The translations under genes were made by a program, and so were the position numbers. Shown here piece by piece: positions 57,527 to 64,000 of a DNA stretch of 64,000 nt. This DNA is from Micromonospora haikouensis (GTDB taxonomy: Bacteria > Actinomycetota > Actinomycetes > Mycobacteriales > Micromonosporaceae): assembly GCF_900091595.1 (NCBI RefSeq), contig NZ_FMCW01000003.1, positions 62,001 to 126,000 of the forward strand. Reading direction: 5' to 3'. Each line of letters opens with the position of its first letter. Positions within the stretch are counted from its first letter, which is position 1. The notes beneath the pieces were generated by a model. It saw only the letters and a list, made by a program, of their open reading frames with translations. It had not been told where the DNA came from and made no database searches.

Positions 57527-58408
57527 ATGGGACGGGCGACTGACCGGCGGAACGTGCTGCGGATCGACCTCGACGCGGCCGACCCGGCCCGCGTCGCGAC
57601 CCGCCGACCGGACAGCCTCTCCGTCGAGGAGCCGCTGGAGATCCGGGTCGGGCCCGCCGGGCCGGGCCGGCGGCGGCCGTTGGCGGTGACCATGCGCACC
57701 CCCGGCGACGACCTGGACCTGGCGATCGGGTTCCTGCTCACCGAGGGGCTCATCCGCGGCGACGCGGACGTGCGCACCGCGCAGCTCTGCGCCGGCCCGG
57801 ACACGCCGAACACCTACAACGTGGTCGACGTGGTGCTCGCACCGGGCGTGCCCGAGCCGGCCGCCGACCCGACCCGCAACTTCTACACCACCAGTTCCTG
57901 CGGGGTCTGCGGCAAGGCCAGCATCGACGCGGTGCGGACCCGCTCGCCGTACGCCGTCGCGGACGACCCGCTCACCGTGCCGGCCGCCCTGCTGGCCGAG
58001 CTGCCGGACCGGCTGCGTGCCGCCCAGCGCCACTTCGACCGCACCGGCGGGCTACACGCGGCCGGGCTGTTCACCGGCGACGGGGAGCTGGTGGTGCTAC
58101 GCGAGGATGTCGGCCGGCACAACGCCGTCGACAAGGTCGTCGGATGGGCCGTCCGGCAGGGCCGTCTGCCGTTGGCCGGGCACCTGCTGCTGGTCTCCGG
58201 CCGGGCGAGCTTCGAGCTGACCCAGAAGGCGTGGATGGCCGGGCTGCCGCTGCTCGCGGCGGTCTCGGCCCCCAGCACCCTGGCCGGTGACCTGGCCGAA
58301 GAGGCGGGCATGACCCTGGTCGGCTTCCTGCGCGGCCGGACCATGAACGTCTACACGGGCGCCCACCGCATCGCGGCGGCGGGGCAGGGCGGCGTCAGCA
58401 GGGGCTGA
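57527..58408 (+). CDS. fdhD: Formate dehydrogenase accessory sulfurtransferase
   Basis: The 293-residue FdhD protein transfers sulfur from a cysteine desulfurase to the molybdenum cofactor of formate dehydrogenase. It has [16 protein letters not shown] with the functional Cxx[36 protein letters not shown] and [24 protein letters not shown] lies 6 nt before ATG 57527. MobA and DUF6457 lie on the other side of the peptide locus; no formate dehydrogenase gene is in the window. Confidence 0.95.
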   Translation: MGRATDRRNVLRIDLDAADPARVATRRPDSLSVEEPLEIRVGPAGPGRRRPLAVTMRTPGDDLDLAIGFLLTEGLIRGDADVRTAQLCAGPDTPNTYNVVDVVLAPGVPEPAADPTRNFYTTSSCGVCGKASIDAVRTRSPYAVADDPLTVPAALLAELPDRLRAAQRHFDRTGGLHAAGLFTGDGELVVLREDVGRHNAVDKVVGWAVRQGRLPLAGHLLLVSGRASFELTQKAWMAGLPLLAAVSAPSTLAGDLAEEAGMTLVGFLRGRTMNVYTGAHRIAAAGQGGVSRG

Positions 58409-58424
58409 GCGGTCCGGGCTGAGG

Positions 58425-58988
58425 TCAACCGTGCTGGTCGAGCAACTCCTCGACGCGGGCGAACAGCTCGCGCAGGTTCGGCTCGGCGGTGAGGGCATGT
58501 GCCTCGGGCAGACTCAGCCAGCGCAGCGCGGCGGCCGGCTGCTCGGGCCGGGCCCGCTCGGGTTGCCCGGTGGCCAGCACGAACCGCAGGTCGGCGTGCT
58601 CGTGGGCGGGCTCGGTGGCGCTGGCCGGCACGGGCAGGACCACCACCTGCCGGACCGCGCCGTCCGGCCAGCACACCAGGTCGTCGAGGCTGGTCTCCTC
58701 CGCCCCCTCGCGCAGCACGACGTCGAGCGGGTCACGCTCGCCGGGGTCCCCGTGGCCGCCGATCTGCAACCAGGACCGCATCCGGACGTGCCACCGCAGC
58801 AGCACGCGCCTGGTCGGCGGATGGACGACCAACGCCGACGCGGTGACGTGCAGCGGCAGCTCACGGGACCAGGGGTCACCGGCCGCCACGAGGTCCAGGA
58901 CCCGGCGCACGTCGGCGCTCTCGGCGGCGGTGCGCGGCCGGTAGCCGGCGAGCAGTGCCGCGATCGGCGCCGGTGCGGTGTGGTGCAT
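58425..58988 (-). CDS. Nudix hydrolase
   Basis: The 187-residue Nudix protein has a near-canonical box GGHGDPGERDPLDVVLREGA followed by EETS, with Ser in place of the usual Gly after EET. It cleaves a nucleoside diphosphate linked to another group. The first 45 residues form a helical extension. It is convergent with fdhD, with 16 bp between stops. The substrate cannot be assigned. Confidence 0.88.
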   Translation of the reverse strand: MHHTAPAPIAALLAGYRPRTAAESADVRRVLDLVAAGDPWSRELPLHVTASALVVHPPTRRVLLRWHVRMRSWLQIGGHGDPGERDPLDVVLREGAEETSLDDLVCWPDGAVRQVVVLPVPASATEPAHEHADLRFVLATGQPERARPEQPAAALRWLSLPEAHALTAEPNLRELFARVEELLDQHG

Positions 58989-59174
58989 GTGCGGCTCCTG
59001 CGGTGCCGGGATCCGGACGGGTCATCGTATCGAGCCGGAGTCCGTCGCAGGCGGACCTATCCGCACGCGGCGACGACCGGCGATGGCGGCGGCCGGTTAC
59101 TCACCAGTTGTTATGGCGATGCTCACGCCACTGTGGATATCGTCGCCCCATCGCGCCGTGCCACGATCGACACA

Positions 59175-59187
59175 CGCTCAGTGAGCG
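59175..59187. promoter_or_regulatory. 13-bp palindrome upstream of the XRE/NB-ARC gene
   Basis: CGCTCA-G-TGAGCG (59175-59187) is a perfect palindrome within a looser GACAC...GTGTC frame, about 30 bp before ATG 59215. It is a plausible operator for the XRE protein encoded next. Confidence 0.45.
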
Positions 59188-59214
59188 CAGACGTGTCAGC
59201 GGTTGTGGGGGGAC

Positions 59215-60618
59215 ATGCGCGTCGGCATGCAGCATCGAGCTGGTTTCGGGCAGTGGCTCCGGGCGCTGCGGGACACCCGCGGCCTCACCCAGGAGGAGCT
59301 GGCCGAGGCGTCCGGCTCCAGCGTCCGCACCATCCGGGAGATGGAACGCGGCCGGGTCCGCACACCCCAACGTCGTACGGTCGCACTGCTCGCCGACGCG
59401 CTCGGCCTGGCGGGCGCGGACCGCGACCGCTTCGTCGGGCTGGCCCGCGCCGGGCACCGCCCGCAGCCCGACCCAGGGGTCGTCGCCGCGGCCCCGGTGC
59501 TCCCCTCGGAGCTACCCGCCGCCGTGCCGAACCTCGTCGGCCGGGAGGCCGAACTCACCGTGCTGGCCCGGCTCACCACCGGAGTCACCGACGGCAGCGC
59601 CACGACCGCCTCCGTCGTCGTGCTGCACGGCCCGCCCGGCACCGGCAAGAGCAGCCTCGCCGTCGCCGCCGGCCACCGCCTCGGCACCGCGTTCACCGAC
59701 GGCCAACTCTTCCTCGACCTGCACGGCACCGCGCCCACCGACACCGGGCGGGCCGACGGCGGACGGGCCGTGGGCGCGCGGGCTGATACCGGGCGGGCCG
59801 ACGGCGCGCGGGTCGACACCGGGCGGGTCGACACCGGGCGGACCGGCGGTGCGTTCGCCGGCATCGTCGATCCGGCCGAGGCGCTGGCTGGGCTGCTGCG
59901 CTCGCTCGGAGTGCCCGAGGAGGTGATCCCGGGTCAGCCGGAGCAGCGCGGCCGGCTGTTCCGCACCCTCACCCGGGATCGGCGGCTGCTGATCGTGGTG
60001 GACGACGCCGCCGACGAGGCCCAGGTACGCTCGCTCCTGCCGGCCGGGCGGCACTGCCTGACCCTGGTCACCAGCCGGCGACCACTGACCGGGCTCACCG
60101 GCGCCGTCCGCGTCCCCGTCGGGCTGCTCGCCCCGGATGCCGCCTGGCGGCTGCTCGCCTCGATCACCGGCGAGGACCGGCTGGCCGCCGACCCGACGGG
60201 CACGGCCGAACTGGTGGAACTCTGCGGCCGGCTGCCGCTGGCGATCCGGGTCGCCGGGAACCGGCTGGCCAGCCGGCCGGGCTGGCCCGTCGCCCAACTC
60301 GTCGCCCAGCTCGCCGACCCACGCCGCCGGTTGACCGCGCTGACCGCCGGGGACCTCGACGTCCGGGCGACGTTCGACGTGTCGTACCGCCGGCTCGGCG
60401 CGACGATCGCCGGGGTCTTCCGGCGGGCGTCCCTCGTGCCGGGGGCGGAGTTCGACGCCGGCCTGCTCGCCGCCGTCACGCACGTCGACGTCGAGAGCGC
60501 GGCGGCCGCCGCCGAGGAACTGGTCGACGCCGGCCTGCTGCTGCCCCGGGGCGACCGGTACGCCTTCCACGGCCTGACCCGCATCTACGCCCGCGAACGC
60601 CTCGCGCTGGAGGAGTAA
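59215..60618 (+). CDS. XRE regulator with NB-ARC-type ATPase domain
   Basis: The 467-residue protein has an N-terminal XRE helix-turn-helix (WLRALRDTRGLTQEELAEAS, VRTIREMERG), then a STAND/NB-ARC ATPase: NLVGREAELTVL, Walker A LHGPPGTGKSSLA, Walker B RLLIVVDDAADEAQV, GLPLAIR-like RLPLAIRVAGNRL and a winged helix. A repetitive insertion of DTGRADG-like units (about residues 175-210) follows the second strand. The protein ends at the winged helix, without the TPR sensor of AfsR-like relatives. Its TAA belongs to repeat G at 60617, so it may have been shortened by that insertion. ATG 59227 and TTG 59203 are alternatives. Confidence 0.85.
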   Translation: MRVGMQHRAGFGQWLRALRDTRGLTQEELAEASGSSVRTIREMERGRVRTPQRRTVALLADALGLAGADRDRFVGLARAGHRPQPDPGVVAAAPVLPSELPAAVPNLVGREAELTVLARLTTGVTDGSATTASVVVLHGPPGTGKSSLAVAAGHRLGTAFTDGQLFLDLHGTAPTDTGRADGGRAVGARADTGRADGARVDTGRVDTGRTGGAFAGIVDPAEALAGLLRSLGVPEEVIPGQPEQRGRLFRTLTRDRRLLIVVDDAADEAQVRSLLPAGRHCLTLVTSRRPLTGLTGAVRVPVGLLAPDAAWRLLASITGEDRLAADPTGTAELVELCGRLPLAIRVAGNRLASRPGWPVAQLVAQLADPRRRLTALTAGDLDVRATFDVSYRRLGATIAGVFRRASLVPGAEFDAGLLAAVTHVDVESAAAAAEELVDAGLLLPRGDRYAFHGLTRIYARERLALEE

Positions 60619-60671
60619 GGAAGGGCCCCCTGTTAACGCCTGAGGTAGAGAAGGGTCCCCTTCTCACACCC
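60617..60671. repeat. Repeat family G, two-hairpin form, copy 2
   Basis: This 55-bp unit matches 14777-14831 closely (AAGGAAGGGCCCC, TTAACGC, GTAGAGAAGGGTCCCC, TCTCACACCC). It overlaps the stop codon of the XRE/NB-ARC gene and lies before a convergent gene. Confidence 0.85.
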
Positions 60672-60738
60672 GGGCGGGCGCGACGCAGGCGGGCGCGGTG
60701 GGCTCAGCTCGGCATGCTGGGCGTGGACGGCAGAGCGA

Positions 60739-60772
60739 TGGGTCCCACCGGGTGCCCGCCCGATGGGACCCA
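60739..60772. terminator. Hairpin after the serine protease gene
   Basis: TGGGTCCCA (60739-60747) pairs with TGGGACCCA (60764-60772) between convergent genes, about 20 nt after the protease stop on the minus strand. Confidence 0.55.
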
Positions 60773-60792
60773 CCCGTGGTGGGAAGCTGAGG

Positions 60793-62292
60793 TCAGGAGC
60801 AGGTGGCGCCGTTCAGGGTGAACGGGGTCGGGTTGGTGGGGGCCCCGTCGGCCGTGAAGCCGAAGCTCACCGAGCCACCGGACGCGATCGTCGCGTTGTG
60901 GTTCTCGTTGCTGACCGTGACGGTCGCGCCGGTCTGCTGGAAGACGCCGTTCCAGTGCCCCTGCACGACCTGGCTCCCGCCGAACGTCCAACCCACGTTC
61001 CAGCCGGTGACCTGCGGGCCGTCGTTGTAGACGGTGACGGCCGCCTCGTAGCCGGTGCCCCAGGAGTTGACGACGGCGAAGGACACCCGGCAGGTGGCGG
61101 CCGCCCCGGTGACCGGCACGATGTCGCCGAAGTCGTCCCGGGCGGTGGCGAAGTCCTGGAACCCGAAGCCGGGCCCCGCCGAGCGGGTCGTGGTGCCGGC
61201 GGCCAGGACGGTGCCGTTGGCGTTGACGGCGTACACCGGGCCGCCGCTGTCACCGCTGCGGGCCGACTCGTCGCCGTCGAGCTGGGTGGCCTCGACCAGG
61301 TCCTCCCGGTCGTCGTAGTGGAACTGCACCTCAAGGTCGCAGACCGGGACGCCGATCTCCCAGGCCGAGGTCGCCCCGGACTGGCACAGGATCTGGCCGG
61401 GGAACACCTCGGTCCAGCCGACCACCCGGGCCTTCACCTCGTCGTTCGAGCCGCCGACGTAGAGCCAGCCGCCGGCCGACGGGGTGCTGATGAGCATCGT
61501 GTCGTGGTCGGTGTTCTTGTGGGTCTGCACGCCGATCGGCTCGCCCTGACCGTCGCTCCACTGCGACCCCACCGAGCCGCAGTGCCCGGCGCTGAGCAGG
61601 TGGTTGGTGCCGGTCGCCACCTCGCGCACGCCGAAGCCGACGGTGCAGCCGGCACCGGAGTCGTTCCAGATCCGGGCCCCGCCGTTCCAGGGCGCGGAGT
61701 CGTCCTCACGCGAGCGGGGAACCAGCGGGTCCCGCTCGACGATCGTGGTGCGCACCCCGGTCGCCGGCAGCTTCGGCAGCGCCGCGTCGGCGTCGTCGAC
61801 GGCGATCTCGATGCCCGAACCGTCGGTACGCAACCGCACGTCGTGCGCCGAGTCGCGCGCGTCGCCGTCCACCACGGGCGCGATCCGCGCGGCTGCGACG
61901 GCCAGCTCGGTCTTGGCGTACGCCGCCTTGGCGACCTCGACCGGCGCGATCCGGCGGGCGACGGCGACGGCCGATGCGACGTCGGCCGGGAGATTGCCCT
62001 TCCACCAGAGCGTGACGTGGTCGCCGACCAGCCCGATCCCGGTGTACCCGCGCGAGGGGGCGCGCTCGACGGCGGCCCGCAGCCCGGTCGCCGCGTCGAC
62101 CAGCGGCACCTGCGCGATCATCCGGTCCCGGGTGCCGCCCGGGATCAGGTCGAGGATCGTCGTGCCGCCCGCACCCGGGGCGGGGGCGGCCTGCGCGGGG
62201 GCGGGGGCCGCCGCCGGGCCGGCCAACGCCGTGGCACCGGCGAGGACCCCTGCGGCGAGGAGGCGAGAGGTCACCTTCCAGGTTCGTTTCAT
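60793..62292 (-). CDS. Secreted trypsin/streptogrisin-like serine protease with CBM2-like domain
   Basis: The 499-residue protein has a signal peptide (KVTSRLLAAGVLAGATALAG, then an Ala/Pro-rich cleavage area) and a pro-region (about 60-180). The S1 protease domain has LLSAGHCGS (His), HDTMLIST (Asp) and RSGDSGGPV (Ser). A C-terminal carbohydrate-binding type 2 domain follows (VSFAVVNSWGTGYEAAVTVY, GWTFGGSQVVQGHWNG). It probably degrades protein while bound to cellulose or chitin. ATG 62292 is chosen as the start of a normal signal peptide, with TACTCT 5 nt upstream. Confidence 0.9.
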   Translation of the reverse strand: MKRTWKVTSRLLAAGVLAGATALAGPAAAPAPAQAAPAPGAGGTTILDLIPGGTRDRMIAQVPLVDAATGLRAAVERAPSRGYTGIGLVGDHVTLWWKGNLPADVASAVAVARRIAPVEVAKAAYAKTELAVAAARIAPVVDGDARDSAHDVRLRTDGSGIEIAVDDADAALPKLPATGVRTTIVERDPLVPRSREDDSAPWNGGARIWNDSGAGCTVGFGVREVATGTNHLLSAGHCGSVGSQWSDGQGEPIGVQTHKNTDHDTMLISTPSAGGWLYVGGSNDEVKARVVGWTEVFPGQILCQSGATSAWEIGVPVCDLEVQFHYDDREDLVEATQLDGDESARSGDSGGPVYAVNANGTVLAAGTTTRSAGPGFGFQDFATARDDFGDIVPVTGAAATCRVSFAVVNSWGTGYEAAVTVYNDGPQVTGWNVGWTFGGSQVVQGHWNGVFQQTGATVTVSNENHNATIASGGSVSFGFTADGAPTNPTPFTLNGATCS

Positions 62293-62464
62293 GACTGAGA
62301 GTAAACCCACGACGGTACGCCCGAACCAGGCAGGACGGGCGGCAGAAGGCTCCTGCCGCCCGTCCTGCCGGCCGCCTCCACGGCTCACCCGACGAGCACT
62401 TTCATGATCGTCTGTCGTTTTCAGACACTCCCGCCGGCGTGTCGTCTCACCCTTCAGCAGACGA

Positions 62465-62901
62465 TCAAGGACCCGCCGACGGCGACGACACCGTCAGGAG
62501 GGACTGGGCCCAACGACGCGCGCCGGATTCCGGGGCGGTATCGCAGTAGCGGCGGAAGAGACTGCGACTCTCCTCGCGGCGGATGCCGCCGAACAACTTC
62601 GGTGGGGCGAACCAGGGCAGGTCGGGGCTCGGCCGCCAGGCAGCCGCCAGCGCGGCCCCGCCGTCACTCGGCGACTCCAACGCGAAGTAACACTCGTCCA
62701 CCCTCATCACCATGGCCGCGCCCAGGCACATCACGCAGGGCTCCAGGCTCACCGCGAGTCGCACCGGGCACGGACGGCGACGCCAGCCCAACGCCTCGTC
62801 GGCCTGCATCATGGCGAGCAGATCGGCGTGCACGAGTCGCCGGCAGCCAGCCCCTCCTCGGCGACCTCCAGCGCGGCCCCTACCAACTCGTCCGGAGTCA
62901 C
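62465..62901 (-). pseudogene. Nucleoside deaminase with internal deletion and frameshift
   Basis: From GTG 62901 (TAGGGT 6 nt before it) the frame reads MTPDELVGAALEVAEEGLAA, the normal N-terminus of a CDA/TadA-like deaminase, then runs out of frame at about 62842. The next frame resumes RRLVHADLLAMMQADEALGW and SLEPCVMCLGAAMV with zinc ligands and a full C-terminus to 62465. The missing part between them (about 25 residues including the LPIGAVVV strand) points to a deletion. The gene is therefore probably inactive. Confidence 0.78.
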
Positions 62902-63040
62902 CCTCGAACCCTATCGATCGACGACCCTCTACACCGGATACAAGCCAACAGGCCGTCCACACCGACCTGCACCAACGCCATCGCGGGATACCGACAGGAG
63001 CAGGGGCAAAGAGCATCCACACCAACCCCCTGCCGCGCCC

Positions 63041-63068
63041 GGACCACCCCCGCGTGCGCGGGGAGCAG
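63041..63068. repeat. Solitary type I-E CRISPR-repeat-like unit
   Basis: GGACCACCCCCGCGTGCGCG followed by GGGAGCAG closely resembles the 28-29-nt type I-E repeats of actinomycetes, including the stem CCCCGCG-TG-CGCGGGG. No second copy is found within two repeat-spacer units on either side, and no cas gene is in the window. Confidence 0.6.
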
Positions 63069-63306
63069 ACTTCTTGGCTTGGAGCGCTAACGATCAAGCG
63101 TGCAGTCTTCCTTCACTTGCCTGCGCAAGATCGGCTGCTGCCTCACACCATTCTCGGCCGCTTCGGGCCGCGCACAGCATACGGCGGAACCGAATCGATG
63201 CGGGTGTGCCGCAAAGCCTGAGAACACGACACCACTCCGCGACAGACAAACGCGCAGCAACAGCCACCGCCCCCCTCTCAGACAGACGATGAATCCGAGC
63301 CACGCA

Positions 63307-63358
63307 TAGATCTTGGTGCATTTCGGACCCCAGAGGGGCCGTTTCTCACCAAGATCTA
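63307..63358. repeat. Palindromic repeat, family P, copy 3
   Basis: TAGATCTTGGTG (63307-63318) and CACCAAGATCTA (63347-63358) are exact complements around GGACCCC-AGA-GGGGCC. It has the same orientation as copy 1. Confidence 0.85.
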
Positions 63359-63502
63359 CCGCTTGAGAAGCGAGCCGGGGCTGGGCGGGGCCCGGCGAAC
63401 CCCCACCCACACCCGCGACATGCACACGGAGCAGGCCAGCAAGAACCAACAGAGCCGACCAGACGACACGACGAGCGAGCCGACCAGCATCCGCCTGACG
63501 AA

Positions 63503-64000
63503 TCAGGGATCACGGCGACGTCGACGGCGACGGAGCACCCCCGGGGGACGGTTCGCCGGCCAGCCGTCGAGCTGCGACGGCGGCACCCCGCGACGCAGCA
63601 GGTCGTCGAGGAGCAGGCCGAGCGAGTAGTTCGGATGCGCCTCCAGCACCCGTTCCAACGCCACCGCCGCCAGCGCCCCCTGCCCCGCCCGCCAGCAGGC
63701 GAAGGCGAGCAGGGAGCCCGGGGCGGCGATCAGGTCCCGCTCGGCGCGGCGCAGGACGTCCGTCCAGAGGGCGATGTCCCGGTCCCGCCCGTCGGTGCGT
63801 TCCCAGGCGTGGTCCCGGACGGGCAGGTGGGTCAGTAGCAGGGTCAGCCAGGCCACCTCGTCGTCGGTGAGCCGCTCGCCCCGGCGGCTCCCCCGCAGGG
63901 CACCACGGACGGCGTCGACGCCGGCCCGGCGCAGTGCCCGGCCGCCGAGCAGGTCGGCCTCGCCGGCTGCGGTGATCAGGGCGTCCAGCTTGCGTTCGGC
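63503..64000 (-). CDS. DUF4192 family protein (C-terminal part)
   Basis: An open minus-strand frame enters from the right edge and ends at 63503. The 165 visible residues include RLTDDEVAWLTLLLTHLPVR, DIALWTDVLRRAERDLIAAP, SLLAFACWRAGQGALAAVAL and HPNYSLGLLLDDLLRRGVP, the C-terminal half of DUF4192 proteins, which are common in actinobacteria and of unknown role. The last residues are a poly-Arg tail. The start lies outside the window. Confidence 0.87.
   Translation of the reverse strand, partial: AERKLDALITAAGEADLLGGRALRRAGVDAVRGALRGSRRGERLTDDEVAWLTLLLTHLPVRDHAWERTDGRDRDIALWTDVLRRAERDLIAAPGSLLAFACWRAGQGALAAVALERVLEAHPNYSLGLLLDDLLRRGVPPSQLDGWPANRPPGVLRRRRRRRDP

Larger units (their letters stand above)
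62902..63502. other. Lower-GC gene-free stretch
   Basis: This 600-bp region has visibly lower GC and a less biased third position than its neighbours, and no convincing gene on either strand. It contains a solitary CRISPR-repeat-like sequence and a copy of the family P palindrome. It may be remnant foreign DNA or a decayed locus. Confidence 0.6.

Noticed and set aside
63041..63200. CRISPR array
   Set aside because: Only one repeat-like unit is present and nothing matches at the expected 61-nt period.
63087..63449. 120-residue minus-strand ORF
   Set aside because: It crosses a palindromic repeat, has no recognisable domain, and its composition is unlike the neighbouring genes.

Overview
The window is high-GC DNA of an actinomycete, most likely Micromonospora or a close relative in the Micromonosporaceae. 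The case rests on very GC-rich codons, GTG starts, a PafE/Bpa-type proteasome activator ending in GQYL, DUF5926 and DUF6457 proteins, LytR-CpsA-Psr (LCP) wall-polymer ligases, and many leaderless genes. In the leaderless genes a TANNNT -10 box lies 6-8 nt before the start codon and no ribosome site is present. I used this pattern to choose many starts. The assignment is inferred from gene content, not from a marker gene. No rRNA or tRNA gene was seen.

Layout. 1-5.2 kb: XRE regulators, a type I methionine aminopeptidase, a GT4 glycosyltransferase and an Fpg/Nei glycosylase. 5.5-7.1 kb: a polyprenyl glycosylphosphotransferase. 7.1-14.8 kb: a LytS/LytTR pair, an OmpR/HisKA pair whose promoter is covered by DnaA-box-like sites, a DUF4173 membrane protein and a DUF485/sodium:solute symporter pair. 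14.8-19.7 kb: a nonsense-interrupted ridA, an ABC exporter, SRPBCC and flavin reductase genes. 19.9-21.9 kb: a second DUF485/symporter pair. 22-27 kb: a UDP-xylose-synthase-like epimerase and three LCP genes. 27-36.4 kb: rhodanese, GDPD, a sensor kinase, an RsbW-like ATPase, DUF5926, arginine deiminase, NERD, PAS and ACT proteins, a lipoprotein and pheA. 36.5-49.4 kb: AIM24, a metallopeptidase, OsmC, two tandem HAD phosphatases, Bpa, a hydrolase, an amino-acid binding lipoprotein, a DDAH/Lrp divergent pair, a beta-propeller protein, a YbjN-like chaperone, DUF6457 and MobA. 49.6-57.4 kb: a candidate new RiPP locus. 57.5-64 kb: FdhD, Nudix, an XRE/NB-ARC regulator, a secreted serine protease with a CBM2-like domain, a degraded nucleoside deaminase, a solitary CRISPR-repeat-like unit and the end of a DUF4192 gene.

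The most interesting system is the locus at about 49.6-57.4 kb. A 26-residue peptide gene, too short for ordinary gene calling, has a strong ribosome site and ends in Cys-Thr-Asp-Cys-Cys. It is followed by a 13-bp hairpin, then an RRE(PqqD-like)-M50 membrane protease, a large TPR protein and a flavin reductase. A divergent gene encodes an EpiD-type (HFCD) flavoprotein, and a large LuxR regulator lies at the far end. The C-terminal T-x-C-C of the peptide is the pattern that EpiD-type enzymes act on in epidermin-like peptides. No lanthionine synthetase, YcaO or radical SAM gene is present, and the flavoprotein lacks the usual catalytic His and PASANT Asn. This looks like an undescribed RiPP class.

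The second theme is small palindromic repeats. One family of about 50 bp has three copies, one of them inserted in frame inside the DUF4173 gene. A second family (GGAAGGGCCCCCTGTTAACGC-type) has four copies in two architectures, placed at gene ends where three of the copies supply stop codons.
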